Origin: Rhodoferax sp.
GTDB taxonomy: Bacteria > Pseudomonadota > Gammaproteobacteria > Burkholderiales > Burkholderiaceae_C
NCBI GenBank assembly: GCA_030833685.1
Contig: JAURGS010000147.1
Location: 1 to 6,259 of the forward strand
Direction of reading: 5' to 3'
DNA: 6,259 bases
Within the stretch, counting starts at the first letter, position 1. Every line of letters begins with the position of its first letter. Positions 5,159 through 6,259 of the stretch are shown here, piece after piece. The position numbers and the translations under genes are program-made. Below the pieces are notes generated by a model, which ran no database searches, was not told where the DNA came from, and saw only the letters and a list, made by a program, of their open reading frames with translations.

Positions 5159-6259
5159 ATGAACGCCCCACCAATGACTTTTCTGTGGCACGACTATGAA
5201 ACCTTCGGTGCCAACCCTCGTTATGACCGACCGGCGCAGTTCGCCGCCGTACGAACCGACATGGCACTTAACCCGGTGGGTCAGCCTTTGTCTCTGTACT
5301 GCCGCCTCGCCAACGACTATTTGCCCGACGCGCAGGCCTGTCTGATTACCGGAATCACGCCCCAACTGTGTTTGCAAAAGGGCGTAGCCGAGCACAGGTT
5401 TGCCCGTGAGATTGAGGCCGCTATGGCGTGGCCAGGCACTGTGGGGGTGGGCTACAACACCATTCGTTTTGATGACGAAGTCACGCGATTCATGCTGTGG
5501 CGAAATTTGACAGACCCCTACGCTCGGGAGTGGCAAAACAACTGTGGTCGTTGGGACCTGCTTGATGTGGTTCGAGCCGCGTGGGCCCTGCGGCCTGAAG
5601 GTCTGGTTTGGCCGAAGAACGCGCAGGGCAAAGCCAGCTTCAAGCTTGGGGACCTCACGACGGCAAATGGCTTGCCGCACGACAGTGCCCACGACGCCAT
5701 GAGCGATGTGACAGCCACTTTGGCCTTGGCCCGCTTGATCAAGGCCGCGCAGCCTCGGCTGTTCGAGTTTTGTTTTGCATTGCACCGCAAGGAGCGAGTC
5801 GCCCAGGAGTTAGGGCTGCCGACAAGTTTGTCTCAAGCACGGCCATTTCTGCACGTGTCTGGCATGTTCCCCGCTGAGCATGGTTGCCTGGCGCTGATGT
5901 GGCCCTTGGCCAGGCATCCGGTCAATCGCAACGAATTGCTGGCCTGGGATTTGCGTGCAGACCCGAGCGAGCTGGCCGATTTGGACGCAGAGCGTATTCG
6001 CGAGCGTTTATTCACGCGCACGGCCGATTTGCCAGAGGGTGTCAGCCGATTGCCGGTGAAGTCCGTCCATCTCAATCGCTCGCCAATGGTTTTTTCCAAC
6101 CTGAAGGTGTTGTCACCCGCCATGGCGGCGCAATGGCAGATCGATCTGGAGGCTCAACTGAGCCATGCAGCTTTGGCCAGGGACTTGCCCGACATGAGTG
6201 CGATCTGGGAAGATGTTTTTACCCGACCAGCGCAGTCGACGTCGGTGGATGTGGACCAG
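5159..6259 (+). CDS. sbcB: Exodeoxyribonuclease I (3' partial)
   Basis: ExoI (EC 3.1.11.1, also called xonA) degrades single-stranded DNA processively 3'-5' in recombination and methyl-directed mismatch repair. The window holds 367 codons and the frame is still open at the right edge; E. coli ExoI has about 475 residues, so roughly 110 are missing. The DEDDh active site is complete: D12 and E14 in LWHDYETFG, D105 in RFDDEVTR, and H178 and D183 in AHDAMSD. All sit at a constant offset of three from E. coli D15, E17, D108, H181 and D186. Other family hallmarks are RPAQFAAVRTD (24-34), LITGITPQ (62-69), RWDLLDV (131-137), ALRPEG (143-148) and HVSGMF, which begins the SH3-like region. No frameshift is seen. 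The ATG at 5159 lies 9 bases after the relA stop; Met6 is a weaker alternative. There is no clear Shine-Dalgarno sequence, so it is probably co-transcribed and translationally coupled with relA. Confidence 0.95.
   Translation, partial: MNAPPMTFLWHDYETFGANPRYDRPAQFAAVRTDMALNPVGQPLSLYCRLANDYLPDAQACLITGITPQLCLQKGVAEHRFAREIEAAMAWPGTVGVGYNTIRFDDEVTRFMLWRNLTDPYAREWQNNCGRWDLLDVVRAAWALRPEGLVWPKNAQGKASFKLGDLTTANGLPHDSAHDAMSDVTATLALARLIKAAQPRLFEFCFALHRKERVAQELGLPTSLSQARPFLHVSGMFPAEHGCLALMWPLARHPVNRNELLAWDLRADPSELADLDAERIRERLFTRTADLPEGVSRLPVKSVHLNRSPMVFSNLKVLSPAMAAQWQIDLEAQLSHAALARDLPDMSAIWEDVFTRPAQSTSVDVDQ

Noticed and set aside
5150..5785. A 211-codon open frame on the - strand opposite sbcB
   Set aside because: It lies antisense to the conserved nuclease domain of ExoI, whose motifs are intact across the whole span; the opposite frame shows no recognisable family features.

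Overview
The window looks like ordinary chromosomal DNA from a beta-proteobacterium. The order Burkholderiales, probably the family Comamonadaceae, fits the moderately high G+C (judged by eye), the RelA/SpoT split, the polyhydroxybutyrate-type metabolism and the gene set. This placement is inference from gene content and protein character, not a search result. Nearly all of the sequence is coding, with no RNA genes, mobile elements, CRISPR arrays or signs of recent transfer.

Layout from left to right. (1) A YnaI-class MscS mechanosensitive channel gene on the + strand enters from the left edge already in progress and ends at 1062. (2) A 32-base gap between convergent genes holds small GC-rich inverted repeats. 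(3) A complete 3-hydroxybutyrate dehydrogenase gene (bdhA) lies on the - strand, with a strong ribosome binding site. (4) A 143-base divergent intergenic region contains a bulged hairpin in the bdhA leader and a long-range 8-bp inverted repeat whose right arm overlaps the start codon of the next gene. (5) Three + strand genes follow with gaps of only 15 and 9 bases: an alpha/beta hydrolase, a RelA-type (p)ppGpp synthetase, and exodeoxyribonuclease I (sbcB), which is cut by the right edge. They are probably one transcription unit.

How the genes may work together. BdhA interconverts 3-hydroxybutyrate and acetoacetate, the last step in mobilising stored polyhydroxybutyrate. The divergent hydrolase has a full Ser-Asp-His triad but no assignable substrate. 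Its position makes a hydroxybutyrate ester or oligomer a reasonable but unproven guess. RelA makes (p)ppGpp on starved ribosomes. Its HD hydrolase domain has lost all the catalytic residues checked, so a separate SpoT/Rel enzyme should exist elsewhere in the genome. ExoI degrades single-stranded DNA 3'-5' in recombination and mismatch repair.

I see no evidence for a novel system. The points most worth a second look are the compact hydrolase-relA-sbcB arrangement and the structured intergenic region between bdhA and the hydrolase.
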